A stretch of DNA of 64,000 bases from Bolinopsis microptera (GCF_026151205.1 NC_087084.1:8986894-9050893), one strand, 5' to 3'. Shown: positions 40,709-50,596, counted from the first letter of the stretch. Made by a program: numbers and translations. Notes: a model not told the origin generated them from the letters alone.

Positions 40709-41349
40709 AGAATCAAAGACTGTATTTCAATTCCACGGATGCTTCTTCCATGGGTGTCTTTCCTGTTTTAAGTCTCCACAACACGACCGTGAAGAATCTC
40801 GTAACGGTTGGAGATCCTTTGACGATCGCTATAAGGCCACTGGAGAGGTATCTGACTACATTACTGATGAGGGGTATCGATTAGAGGTGATTTGGGAGTG
40901 TGAATGGAAAGATCTGAAGAAAACTGTCGAATTCAAAAACAAATACTTGTATCCGGGAGAGTCGAATGTTTACATGAGAGAGTCCCAGATACTAGCTATG
41001 GTGATGGACGGCAGCATGTTTGGTGTAGTTGAAGTGGATATTGAGGTTCCGGAAGAATTGAAAGATCATTTCACAGAGATGACACCAATATTCAAAAACA
41101 CGACCATATCCTTATCAGACATTGGACTTTACATGACGGATCATCTGACTCAATCCAAACAGAATTTCCGAGATCGGAGATGTTTAATTGGATCTATGTT
41201 TGGGACCAAAATTCTCTTGATAACTCCACTCCTGATTTGGTATGTAAAGCATGGCCTCAAAGTGACAAAGATATATCAGGTCATCCAATTCGATCCGAAG
41301 GAGTGCTTCAAACGATTCGGAGATCAAGTGTCTGACGACCGAAGAGCTG
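40709..41349 (+). CDS. polymerase exon with the FHGCFFHGC / WECEW module
   Basis: The exon runs from a TTTTTTTCAG acceptor to a GTGAGT donor. It carries FQFHGCFFHGCLSC and GYRLEVIWECEW. This nuclease-like or insertion module is typical of protein-primed family B polymerases from Polintons and relatives. It is open throughout its 213 codons. Confidence 0.7.
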
Positions 41350-41580
41350 GTGAGTGTAATTACACTTAGAATTTAATAAAGTATTTTTACGCTACATCAT
41401 CCTACTGTTTATAATAATTATAAACTTTATAATGAACGGTGTTTTCCAGATTGAACTATTTAACTCCTTGAGAACTTTTGTTTTAGATAAAACAATTCAG
41501 GTGACGCTGACATCACTAAAAAGATCATTGGTGATACATCAAAGCTTATAGGTTTGAATATTACCTTTAATTTAACATTT

Positions 41581-41900
41581 ACTAGCAGGAACCCGTCTAA
41601 CCCTAAAGTGGTGTCAAGACTGAGAGACTGAGAGACTAAAATAATTATTACCTATTTAATTCGCGTTTTTGACACCACTTGGGAGTCCAAATTTTGGGCA
41701 CTTAAATTCTTATTCCTTGGCCAATTTTTTATTTTTTCATGCTGATTTGAAGGCCATTAAAGCATTTGACCAAGTCAAAAAAGTTTCAGTTGCATATCTT
41801 TTACGGTTTTTGCGGAAAGTCGCGTTAAAGTTGATGCCGTGGTGTCAGTAAAATGGCACGGATCCATATATCCATATATATCGTCTCGCTTTATATATAT
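41581..41900 (+). mobile_element. 0.3 kb unclassified repeat, copy 1
   Basis: It starts ACTAGCAGGAACCCGTCTAA and ends in a TA-dinucleotide stretch after CGTCTCGCTT. An inverted copy lies at 57877-58184, about 85-90% similar over its full length. It has no coding capacity and no terminal inverted repeat, and one end is TA-rich. It may be a SINE, a Helitron-type non-autonomous element or a solo terminus. It lies in the polymerase intron directly before the LINE. Confidence 0.7.
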
Positions 41901-41906
41901 ATATAA

Positions 41907-44900
41907 CTGGATGAGACTCCGACTGGCAAGAGAACACCAAGAAGAAGGAACTGGTCTGAGTCGTTCTGTTTTGACTCCCCACAAACACCAAAAGAAACAT
42001 GCGTTCGAATAAGAGATTCCGGCCTGTACGATAGTAGTAACGGACTAGGAGACTGTTTTCACCTTGAACATGATTATCTGGAAAGACACGACACTGGAAG
42101 GATAGATAAAGGGAAACTCTTCTGTGAAGTGAAGAAAGTACTCTCCATACCTAATGACTGTACAAAGCTTGAAGAATTTAGTTCGGTGAGCCTTGCTTGG
42201 ACCACGGAGGAGGTAGAGGCCGTCTCGAAGACGCAAAAGTTTGGTCAGTCGCCATCCCCGATCGATCAAAGAAAGTGTCTGATATACCTCCTCGGTAGAA
42301 TGATTAACCATTCTGCTCGTTTCCTACCATCAAAGCCTTCTTTCAATGGACTGAAGATCACTGTTTTACCAGATCGGACTAAAAAGTTCTCTCTTGAAAC
42401 CCTCAATGAGAAAAATGGGCAACCCATCATTCTCCTCCATCTAGGCAAAACATGTCGAAATGTTGACGTTATCCCTAAGAAACGTGACCCATTTCGGACA
42501 AATATTTGCGATGTGCAACTCGAGAACTTTTCCCTTCTAACGATCTTCCCAAGTACCCTGCAGCACTTTGACATCAGTCTAGCCAGTGAGGGTACCCATC
42601 TCCAAGATCCTCACGTCTTAATCTCACCGTGTTATATTCAAACAGATCAGTTTGTGGAACCGGTTAAAGAGATTCATATCGGAAACTGCAATTCCGAAAA
42701 AAGTGTTCCTGGGCTAGACTCACCGCCAACCAAAAACACTGCAGCCCCAGAGATCATCACCAATGAGGAAGGAACTGAATGTGCAAGTAATAAAATACCT
42801 GTTATAGACAAAAGTGAACCAAGCACTGAGAAAGACAACGAAGAAGGACTATCTGAACCTTCAATGCAAACTGACGAGGAGATATCTCCCGAGAATGCGA
42901 GTGAAGTAACGATTTCTGAAGTCACAGCTCGAGGCTTCAACTTGTCCAACAAGAGCCCAGATGGGGTAAATGTGGAGCCCCATAAACTGAAGCCCCATGA
43001 ATTAGATGGTAAAAAAGCAGAGCCCCATGAACCATCGGTCAAGAAAGACGATGATGAAGGGTCATCTGAACCGTTAAAGCTAACTGGTGAGGAGATTTCT
43101 CCCGAGAATATGAGTGAAGCGAAGATCTCCGAAATCACAGCTGAAATTACCGGTGACGAGAAGAAAGTCGACGGAGAAACTGACACAAATGTCCATATCA
43201 AAATCAAGTGCTCCGATGATACAGATTTATCTCGCGGCAAGAAGAAGGCCAACAATGATACGACCAAAAATCTTGATAAAGAAACGGTCGGGGAAGAAAG
43301 GCCCATCAATAAATTCATTAGCGCACCAAACCTGGAAGATGTTGTTGAAAAGCTAAACGCTAAACCGCTAATCAGCTGGGTTAAAGCTTGTGAACTTAAA
43401 CCAAGTCATACTGCAGAAAAGAACAGGCAGATCCTTTCAAAACATTTGACTCTGGTTTCAGAAAACAAACAACAACTTCCTCCTCTCGTGATCGAAAACA
43501 TCACAAAAAAACTTAACGATAATGCTGTCTGCGAAGAGCTGGATAGAATAGGGTTAACCAGACCAAGAACTGCTAAGGCCAGGAAAACTCTTCTGCAGTC
43601 TTACCTCATCGAAAACTTTACTTCAGTCAATATGCTTGATCGCCGTGAAGATTTCAAGCTGGAAAAAAGCCGAATCAAAGGCAAAAAGAAAAAGGCTAGA
43701 CGTAACACAGGAAAATCATTCCTGGATACTAAGAACCCAGCATCGGTAGAAGAGATCTGTGAAGCTATTGAGAACACAGGTTATCAGCCACCAAGCGAGG
43801 AGGGACACCAATCAGTTAGGTCTGGTGCCTCACCTGTCGTAGCAGCTGAAGTGACAAAAGACGGTACCAATGACCTCAGCGACGAGATCAGGAACATCCC
43901 CAAAACCACGAACGAACCCGATTCCAGTGACAAGACGCCCGTAGATCCAGCCCAAAAGAAACCTAAAAAGGAAAAGAAGAATACGGCTATAAGTAACCCA
44001 GGGCCAGCTGCAGCTAAAAACGTCTCTGCATCTACCGCAACACCCGTAAGCGGGTTTGAAAAGCCACTAAAGACACTTGAAGACGGACTTCTCAAGCTCC
44101 AGGAATCAGCAACCAGCCACGAAGTTCTTTTGAAAACTCTTCGCCAGAGGCAAGAGTCCGACCTTAATACAAGCCCGGATGTAAAGCAAGAAATCCGCGA
44201 ACTAAAACAGAAGGTAAACTCTCTTTTAGAGGCACTCAAGATCCAGCAAGAAACACTCAATGAACTCGTTGAGCATAGGAACCAACCAGTTGAGCTGCCA
44301 TCCCCTCAGGACCAGGCGTGCACTGAACAGATGGTAATAGAGCCAACAGTTTCACATACCAACCTCGAATTGAGATTTCCTACTCCAGACTCAGAGAATG
44401 TTGAGGGTTTCAGATGTAAAGACTGCGATAGCAAATTCGCCCAGATCTTTTGCTTTCTCGCTGTTCTTTGGCAACAAACTAAGACGTTAAGGAAAAACAG
44501 CTGGCAGACACACCTTCAGGAAAGTTCCATCAAACATGACCATGCCTACTGTAAGCCTCGGCATGAAAAGCCAAAAAAGAAGTTGGTTAAAGTAGTTGAT
44601 GAAGAAATCGACGACAACCCAGGCGAAACCGTGATCGGAGAAGCCGAAGTGAATCTCGAAACCACCGAAGTCATTTTCAACGAGGAAGAAATCGAAGTCA
44701 GCGAGATGACTGAAATCTTTGACGAAAACAAATCGCCGGAGCTTTTATCTCGTGCCATACCAATCATCAAGACTTCGACGCTAACTGCTCTCCCGTTAAG
44801 AAGTAGAGTTAATTCTACTCGTCCCAAGAAAAACAAGTGTATCATTTTGCACGATTGCCCAAACATCATAGTCAATGAAAAGAAGTTGACCCCATTCTTC

Positions 44901-45554
44901 GACATAGAATGCATTCAGGTCAATTCGCTCAGAACAATTTCCTCCCGAAAAAACCTTAACAACATCTGCAACACCATTATGGATACAAAACCTGAGGCGA
45001 TCTTTATCCACCTTGGATATACGGATCTCAGACGACAGGCGGATGTGGATGCCTTAGTGAAAAACTATGACCGTCTTCTTCACGAATTAGAGAGGGTCAC
45101 TGATGCCGATATTTGCGCAACAATGCTGAAACAAACCCATGGCTACGACTATCTGAATTACTCAATTAAACACTTTAATAATGATATGAAATGTTTGATT
45201 GACAACCGCCGAACAACAACAAAAGGAAGCAAGCAGGTTTTCATCGAGGAAGAACAATTTGTTATCGAGGGAATAGGATCTAAAAGTGAAGTCATAGAGG
45301 AGTCTGCGTACATGATCCCTCCTGAGGATGAGGTTGAAGTGCAGAGTATACCTATTCCTAGTATCCCTGGTTCCTCCGCTAGATTTGAAAACAACCAGCT
45401 GTATTCCCCTCGGCGCCTTAGTGCTCATCTAGCTCCTACTAGAGGCAAGTCAGGAGGTCCATCTAAACATGACAACTCGACAAGAGATCATAACCAGACC
45501 TCAAGCAATCACTGCAGTGACAGAACAAAAAACAACAGAATATCAAGGTTCTAG
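41907..45554 (+). CDS. LINE ORF1: degenerate 2OG-oxygenase-like, coiled coil, SGNH-like protein
   Basis: The frame is open from 41907 (after a TAA) to 45554. The first in-frame near-start is GTG at 42129 and no ATG precedes it, so the copy may be 5'-truncated or use an unseen start. Residues count from 42129. About 71-170 resemble an AlkB-like 2OG-Fe(II) oxygenase half (IILLHLGKTCR, then FSLLTIFPSTLQHF), but the HxD metal site is not evident. About 205-640 are acidic/Lys-rich and low complexity, with two related SPENASEVTISEV-type repeats. About 645-720 form a coiled coil. CKDC near 762 begins a possible Cys/His cluster. About 899-1025 form an SGNH-hydrolase-like fold with HDC in place of GDS and FIHLGYTDLR in place of GxND. 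It probably binds RNA or acts as a structural ORF1 protein. Confidence 0.65.
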   Translation: MDETPTGKRTPRRRNWSESFCFDSPQTPKETCVRIRDSGLYDSSNGLGDCFHLEHDYLERHDTGRIDKGKLFCEVKKVLSIPNDCTKLEEFSSVSLAWTTEEVEAVSKTQKFGQSPSPIDQRKCLIYLLGRMINHSARFLPSKPSFNGLKITVLPDRTKKFSLETLNEKNGQPIILLHLGKTCRNVDVIPKKRDPFRTNICDVQLENFSLLTIFPSTLQHFDISLASEGTHLQDPHVLISPCYIQTDQFVEPVKEIHIGNCNSEKSVPGLDSPPTKNTAAPEIITNEEGTECASNKIPVIDKSEPSTEKDNEEGLSEPSMQTDEEISPENASEVTISEVTARGFNLSNKSPDGVNVEPHKLKPHELDGKKAEPHEPSVKKDDDEGSSEPLKLTGEEISPENMSEAKISEITAEITGDEKKVDGETDTNVHIKIKCSDDTDLSRGKKKANNDTTKNLDKETVGEERPINKFISAPNLEDVVEKLNAKPLISWVKACELKPSHTAEKNRQILSKHLTLVSENKQQLPPLVIENITKKLNDNAVCEELDRIGLTRPRTAKARKTLLQSYLIENFTSVNMLDRREDFKLEKSRIKGKKKKARRNTGKSFLDTKNPASVEEICEAIENTGYQPPSEEGHQSVRSGASPVVAAEVTKDGTNDLSDEIRNIPKTTNEPDSSDKTPVDPAQKKPKKEKKNTAISNPGPAAAKNVSASTATPVSGFEKPLKTLEDGLLKLQESATSHEVLLKTLRQRQESDLNTSPDVKQEIRELKQKVNSLLEALKIQQETLNELVEHRNQPVELPSPQDQACTEQMVIEPTVSHTNLELRFPTPDSENVEGFRCKDCDSKFAQIFCFLAVLWQQTKTLRKNSWQTHLQESSIKHDHAYCKPRHEKPKKKLVKVVDEEIDDNPGETVIGEAEVNLETTEVIFNEEEIEVSEMTEIFDENKSPELLSRAIPIIKTSTLTALPLRSRVNSTRPKKNKCIILHDCPNIIVNEKKLTPFFDIECIQVNSLRTISSRKNLNNICNTIMDTKPEAIFIHLGYTDLRRQADVDALVKNYDRLLHELERVTDADICATMLKQTHGYDYLNYSIKHFNNDMKCLIDNRRTTTKGSKQVFIEEEQFVIEGIGSKSEVIEESAYMIPPEDEVEVQSIPIPSIPGSSARFENNQLYSPRRLSAHLAPTRGKSGGPSKHDNSTRDHNQTSSNHCSDRTKNNRISRF
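45527..45533 (+). promoter_or_regulatory. candidate -1 ribosomal frameshift heptamer A_AAA_AAC
   Basis: In the ORF1 reading frame the codons are ACA AAA AAC, giving an exactly phased X_XXY_YYZ slippery heptamer, seven codons before the ORF1 stop. The -1 frame is open from here, without a stop, through 46573. Downstream, GAAGCC (45555-45560) can pair with GGCTTT (45570-45575). That 6-bp stem begins about 21 nt after the heptamer, longer than the usual spacer. A one-base indel in the A run is the alternative. Confidence 0.45.
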
Positions 45555-46573
45555 GAAGCCATGACACGAGGCTTTCATGTGAGACAGCCCCATCACCACT
45601 GGGTACTAAACGACCTAGGAAACCATCAAACAAGAAGGAGGACCGGGAAGAAGCCACAACTTCAACAGCCAACGATACCAATGGCCAATGCCGACAACAT
45701 GAACCAGAAGGAAGTAGTCGATCACAGCCCCCCTCCGAGAAAACCGATCTTGATAAGGATAAGACTCCAGGAATAGATCAAACTGAAAATACAGGAGATT
45801 CTATCCCAACTAGCCATGTGGCAACAGTAAATAGCACTCATGGAGAAACCGTATCTGCTAACAACCTAAGCCACAAGGAGCCAGCACAAAAATCACCAAA
45901 GGAGAATGCCCAGACCAGCCCAGAAACACCAAGAGGAAGATCACATCCGACCCAGCGGTCGAACCGAAAATGTCTCCTTGTTCACGATGATTTTTTCAAC
46001 AAATTTGACGGGACCAAATTTAGCAGTCGTTTTGAGATCAGCACATATCGAGCCTTCTCGGTCGACGATATCATTTCGAAAGGAGGCCTCGTATCAAAAG
46101 TGCGAAACACAAAACCAGATGTCGTGTTCGTGCATACAGGATTTCAAGACCTATTCTGGCTCAAACTTTCTGCTGACGATCTTTTCGGTAAATATAAACA
46201 GATGGTCTACAACATCCTCGAATCGACAACGGCTAAACTCTGCCTATCAGCGATCATCCCAATCCCTGGCTACCCTCGTCTGACCGAGGAGATTGAATCC
46301 TTTAATGGCTTGCTGTCAACTTTTGTGAGCAACCTCAGATCAGGACAAAAATACCGAAACCGTGTCTTTACATCGTGTAATCGTAATCTCGGTGGATTCA
46401 TAAACAAAGGGACAGGAAAAAATGGCGTAGAACTGTTCCTCTCAGAAAGAGGCCAACGGAAAACCTGGCTGAAGTTTCGTGATTCTCTTTATAGAACTGT
46501 AGACATGGAGACCAGTCACGGGAATTACGAGGACGAAACTGGATACAAACCGAAAAGGAAGCGCAATGATTAA
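45533..46573 (+). CDS. LINE ORF1b: -1-frame extension with second SGNH-like domain
   Basis: The -1 frame from the heptamer is open for about 347 codons. It has no ATG before the conserved part, and GTG at 45818 is only a nominal start, so translation by frameshift from ORF1 is likely. A Pro/Ser/Lys-rich linker is followed by an SGNH-like fold of about 190 residues. CLLVHDDFF sits at the GDS position, VVFVHTGFQDLF at the GxND position, then LSAIIPIPG and NGVELFLSERG at the DxxH position. Catalytic Ser, Asp and His are all replaced, so it is probably non-enzymatic. It is paralogous to the C-terminal domain of ORF1. The last codons overlap the ORF2 start as ATGATTAA. Confidence 0.65.
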   Translation, partial: QQNIKVLGSHDTRLSCETAPSPLGTKRPRKPSNKKEDREEATTSTANDTNGQCRQHEPEGSSRSQPPSEKTDLDKDKTPGIDQTENTGDSIPTSHVATVNSTHGETVSANNLSHKEPAQKSPKENAQTSPETPRGRSHPTQRSNRKCLLVHDDFFNKFDGTKFSSRFEISTYRAFSVDDIISKGGLVSKVRNTKPDVVFVHTGFQDLFWLKLSADDLFGKYKQMVYNILESTTAKLCLSAIIPIPGYPRLTEEIESFNGLLSTFVSNLRSGQKYRNRVFTSCNRNLGGFINKGTGKNGVELFLSERGQRKTWLKFRDSLYRTVDMETSHGNYEDETGYKPKRKRND

Positions 46574-49500
46574 TTCTATACCTGATAGGACTACGAGCCA
46601 CCAACAAGACCTTATGAGGATCTTGTCGTGGAACATTCATGACGCAATGTCCTTCAAAGAGGGCCCCAAGGCCGATGATGAGGACTTCGTCAAACTTCTC
46701 ATTGGGTGTAACATATTCTGCCTGCAGGAAACGAAGGCTGAGTTCCACCTTCCAAACTTCAAATGCTACAATAGCCTTAGAACCGGCTCGCGCTCCGGTG
46801 GGCTATGTGTGGGGGTCCATCGATCCCTGTCAGGAGACTTCAAGCCCGTAAAAAGCTCCCATCCAGATATTCAAGCGGTGACTTTTTGCCCCGCCACTGA
46901 TGATACTCTCAAGTTCACAATAATCAACGTATACGACTCCCCAGAGCAGTCATCCTACAAAAAGAGACTGAAAAACAGCAATGGTGGACCATCCCAGTCA
47001 ACACTCGAATCCATTATTGACTTTGTTGCTGAAAACACAGATCTCGGCGAGAAACTGGTTCTAGGAGACTTCAATGCAAGAACAGGGGACCTCAACTTTA
47101 ACTTTGATGATGAACCTCCAGCTGACATCGAGGCTTTCTCAACGATCGCAAGCTTTCCAGAAAAATCAACAAGATCAAGCAAAGACTCTGTGATAAACCC
47201 AAGGGGAAAACTCTTTCTGGACTTCATATCCAGTCTGAACCTTAGCATTCTTAATGGTGATACACTAGGAGACATCTTCGGGGAACCCACCTCAATTAAT
47301 TACAATGGACACAGCGTTGTAGACTACGTAACAGCATCCCCCATGCTAAGGGAATCGGTGCAAAGTCTTAAGGTCTTAGATCTTACGAAATTCTCAGACC
47401 ACCGCCCATGCTTATGCACACTGAAACTGAGTCATAATTATATAATTGATCCGGACGAAATTCTATCCTCACTCCAGCCAGCCCCAATAAAACACAAATG
47501 GGACGAGAATGCTTCAGAGAATAAACAGCAGTTCCTAGATGTCCAAAAAGAACCCCAGTTTGCAAGCAGAATCGCGGAACTGGTTGAAGCTGTTTGCGTA
47601 AAAAAGGAGGATGTCATTAAGCTCAATGAAAACATCGTCGGCATTTATCGTGATATGGCTGATCAGGCCCTACCAAGACCTAGAAAACATAAACAAAAAC
47701 CCCTCAATAGGAAAACTCGGGGATACAAAAGGGCAAAACCGAAGTCTCCATGGTTTGATATTGCCTGCATCATCGAAAAACGTGAACTAAATCGATTAGC
47801 TAAAACATACGGTAAAAGTCCTCTTGATAAAGAACTGAGAGACAGCTACTACAACAAACGCCGCGAATACCGAAAGCTCGTGAGACAGAAGAAGGCCAAG
47901 TTCGTGGAATCTCTTTGTCGTGATGTTGACGAGGGGCGCGACATAAACTGGAGTCGCTTTAAGAAACTTAAAAGCTTCTCCTCAAATGGCTCAAAGCTGG
48001 ACGTTTTCGATATGATGAACTTCTGTAAATTCTTCAAAGAGCTGTACTCAAAACCTTCCACCCCGAATGAAGAAACTGCTGACTTCACGGAACGCAGAAA
48101 GACTGAACTTCGTGTTCATGAACTCGTGGAAGTTCTGGACAAAGATATCGAAATAGAGGAACTTCGGACCGCCATCAAAGGCCTTAAGAAAGGGAAAGCC
48201 ATCGCCGAAGATAAAATCCTGAATGAGTTCCTCATTTCGTCAGATGAACCAATGCTGTCAGCTGTTCTCAACCTTTTCAACCACTGTTTGAAACTCGGGG
48301 AATATCCATGGACGACCTCTCTAGTTACCCCCTTGCACAAAAAGGGGAGTGTATACGATCCGAACAACTACCGGGCGATAGCCGTGGCGAGCAATGTTGG
48401 GAAGCTGTTTTCAACTATCTTATTACAGCGCCTACTCACATTCCGGTCACTGAACTGTCCAGACACCATAAACCAGCTAGGGTTCTGTAAAAAAGCACAG
48501 ACGAGTGACCACATACTAACACTCTCAACTTGCATCCAAAAGTATGTAACGCAACGGAAAAAGAGGCTATATGGATGCTTCGTCGACTACGCGAAGGCGT
48601 TCGACTCTGTGTGCCGAGATGCCATGCTCTATAAACTCTGGGAGCTAGGAGTAAGAGGTCGATACTTTCAATGTATCGAGCAGATGTATTCACATTCCTC
48701 AGCAAAAATCAAACTGTTGAACAGATTGTCAGAGACAATCGACATTCACTGTGGGACTGAGCAAGGTCACCCGATGTCTCCTGAGCTGTTCAAGTGTTTC
48801 ATCCACCAACTCTCCCTAGATCTGGATAACGCTGAGGAAGTCAACGTCCCTGAACTGAATAATGTTAATATCACTCATCTCCTCTGGGCTGATGATCTTA
48901 TACTTCTTGCCCTTGACCATACTGGACTACAGAAACTTCTAAACGTTTTACACAGTTACTGTATCGAATGGGGACTAACCGTTAACATCGGAAAAACGGC
49001 AGTGATGGTGTTCAACCGTTCCGGGAGGCTCCTTAAAGAGAGTCTGACATTCCAACTCGGCGAAACCAACATCACATCAGTTCGAGAATATTGCTACCTC
49101 GGGATAACCTTTACCCTCAACGGTTCTTCAGCAGTAGCACAGAACAAACTGAAGCAAAAAGGTCTTAGAAGCTACTTCGCGCTAAAAAGCAGTATTGACT
49201 TAAGACACTTCAGGCGAACAATCGTATTCAAGCTATTCGACGCGCTTGTGGTACCGATTGTGACATACGGATGTCAGGTGTGGCTCCCAGAGACTCTCTT
49301 TGTCAGAAACTATCAAGATAATATCAACACCAAATCTCTCCTGAAGGAGACTGCAAGAGATCCTCTCGAAAAGCTTCATCTCTCATTCCTCAAGTGGACC
49401 TTAGGAGTGGGCAGAAAAACCTCAAATGCGAGTGTATGGGGTGATACAGGCCGCTGCCCCCTAGTGATAAAGGCATCAAAGCAAGTATTTGGGTATTTCA

Positions 49501-50192
49501 ACCGACTTGAGCAAATGGACAGAGCTGGTTGCACAAGTCTAGCCAGACAGGCGTTCATAGAACAACGCACACTCAATCTGCCATGGTACAAAGGTATAGA
49601 AGATCTCCGACAAAGCCTTCAGTCAGTATCATCTCGCAGGTTGACCTACCCCAACCAATTCAAAACAGCACTACGTAGTACTTTTATTAACTGTTGGAAC
49701 GATGAGCGGCAAAACAACCGGAAGCTCAGTTTCTACAACACTATCAAAAGTGAATTTACAGCTGAAGCGTACCTGAACCTGCAGCTCAGTGGAGAAGAGG
49801 TGAAGCGGCTGGCGCAGTTCAGAATGAGTGCTCATAAGTTCAACATCGAGACCGGTAGATACGCCATCAACCGTGAAAATCCGCTCAGTCGCATTTGTAA
49901 GCACTGTTCTTCATCAGACCTTGAAGCTGTCGGTATACTTGCCGAACTACCAATGTTTGAGCCGATCATTGAAGATGAGAAACACGTTCTCACGGATTGT
50001 TCGCTTTACGACGACCTGAGGCGAAACATAGGTCAGCAGGCGAGAACCATGATCACCTCTGGAGCGGAGACCTTTGCCGACCTCTTCAAGGATATCCTAT
50101 TGATCAGAGAAACTGCCAGATTCTTGAGTAAAGTGAACAAGCGGAGGTTCCCCCCGAGTGACAGAAAAGAAAAGGAAGGACCTACAACATGA
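46566..50192 (+). CDS. LINE ORF2: AP endonuclease and reverse transcriptase
   Basis: This 1208-codon protein nicks the target and copies element RNA into DNA at the nick. AP-type endonuclease, about residues 18-260: ILSWNIHDA, FCLQETKAEF, LVLGDFNARTGD and FSDHRPCLCTL, with all catalytic residues present. Reverse transcriptase, about 520-800: NNYRAIAVASNVGKLFS, QLGFCKKAQTSDHI, CFVDYAKAFDSV, EQGHPMSPELFK and LLWADDLILL (WADD in place of YADD). C-terminal zinc-knuckle-like CKHC..H..C near 1110-1155. The ATG overlaps the previous stop by 8 nt; a second Met at residue 17 lies directly before the endonuclease. It is fully open and likely active. Confidence 0.9.
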   Translation: MINSIPDRTTSHQQDLMRILSWNIHDAMSFKEGPKADDEDFVKLLIGCNIFCLQETKAEFHLPNFKCYNSLRTGSRSGGLCVGVHRSLSGDFKPVKSSHPDIQAVTFCPATDDTLKFTIINVYDSPEQSSYKKRLKNSNGGPSQSTLESIIDFVAENTDLGEKLVLGDFNARTGDLNFNFDDEPPADIEAFSTIASFPEKSTRSSKDSVINPRGKLFLDFISSLNLSILNGDTLGDIFGEPTSINYNGHSVVDYVTASPMLRESVQSLKVLDLTKFSDHRPCLCTLKLSHNYIIDPDEILSSLQPAPIKHKWDENASENKQQFLDVQKEPQFASRIAELVEAVCVKKEDVIKLNENIVGIYRDMADQALPRPRKHKQKPLNRKTRGYKRAKPKSPWFDIACIIEKRELNRLAKTYGKSPLDKELRDSYYNKRREYRKLVRQKKAKFVESLCRDVDEGRDINWSRFKKLKSFSSNGSKLDVFDMMNFCKFFKELYSKPSTPNEETADFTERRKTELRVHELVEVLDKDIEIEELRTAIKGLKKGKAIAEDKILNEFLISSDEPMLSAVLNLFNHCLKLGEYPWTTSLVTPLHKKGSVYDPNNYRAIAVASNVGKLFSTILLQRLLTFRSLNCPDTINQLGFCKKAQTSDHILTLSTCIQKYVTQRKKRLYGCFVDYAKAFDSVCRDAMLYKLWELGVRGRYFQCIEQMYSHSSAKIKLLNRLSETIDIHCGTEQGHPMSPELFKCFIHQLSLDLDNAEEVNVPELNNVNITHLLWADDLILLALDHTGLQKLLNVLHSYCIEWGLTVNIGKTAVMVFNRSGRLLKESLTFQLGETNITSVREYCYLGITFTLNGSSAVAQNKLKQKGLRSYFALKSSIDLRHFRRTIVFKLFDALVVPIVTYGCQVWLPETLFVRNYQDNINTKSLLKETARDPLEKLHLSFLKWTLGVGRKTSNASVWGDTGRCPLVIKASKQVFGYFNRLEQMDRAGCTSLARQAFIEQRTLNLPWYKGIEDLRQSLQSVSSRRLTYPNQFKTALRSTFINCWNDERQNNRKLSFYNTIKSEFTAEAYLNLQLSGEEVKRLAQFRMSAHKFNIETGRYAINRENPLSRICKHCSSSDLEAVGILAELPMFEPIIEDEKHVLTDCSLYDDLRRNIGQQARTMITSGAETFADLFKDILLIRETARFLSKVNKRRFPPSDRKEKEGPTT

Positions 50193-50493
50193 CTCACGGA
50201 CTCAACATGCGAAACATGGATCCGACTGTGTGTTATTTTTCGTGTGCGTTTCACACTTTTGATTTAGTGTGGAATTTATGTGTGGATCTTAGGCATGGAC
50301 ACAAAGGACTGGTTGTTCGCGTCATGAACATTCCTTTTTAGAATAGCTCGGTTTTTAAACTCTTTAGACTATAACCGTCAACCGTGCATTTTTCAGGACA
50401 GGTTTCGGTTTTTTCGTTTTTGACTTTCATTTTATCTTTATTTTTTAAATTTAGATCCGACACAATGTTTATTGTAATGATCATTTTATTTTG

Positions 50494-50521
<28 letters not shown>
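50193..50521 (+). other. LINE 3' UTR and poly-A tail
   Basis: AT-rich non-coding sequence ends in an uninterrupted A run (about 50494-50521). Directly after it the polymerase intron resumes, and its acceptor TTTCGTAG lies at 50589-50596. Confidence 0.85.
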
Positions 50522-50525
<4 letters not shown>

Positions 50526-50596
50526 TAGTAAGATTGACGAATTTTAGCGAATTAATAGAAAATAAATCCGCGACAACTATCCTACCACTTTCGTAG

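Larger units (their letters stand above)
41905..50521 (+). mobile_element. 8.6 kb LINE with two accessory-domain ORFs and ORF2
   Basis: Non-LTR retrotransposon inserted in the last long intron of the Polinton-like polymerase. It has a 1141-codon ORF1, a -1-frame extension with a second SGNH-like domain, an ORF2 with AP endonuclease and reverse transcriptase, a 300-bp 3' UTR and an A tail of about 28 (50494-50521). ORF1b and ORF2 are intact, and ORF1 is open back to 41907, so the copy is young. It is long for a LINE (usually 4-7 kb). The clade is not assigned; motifs differ from the CR1/L2-like element at 24.8 kb. Confidence 0.85.
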
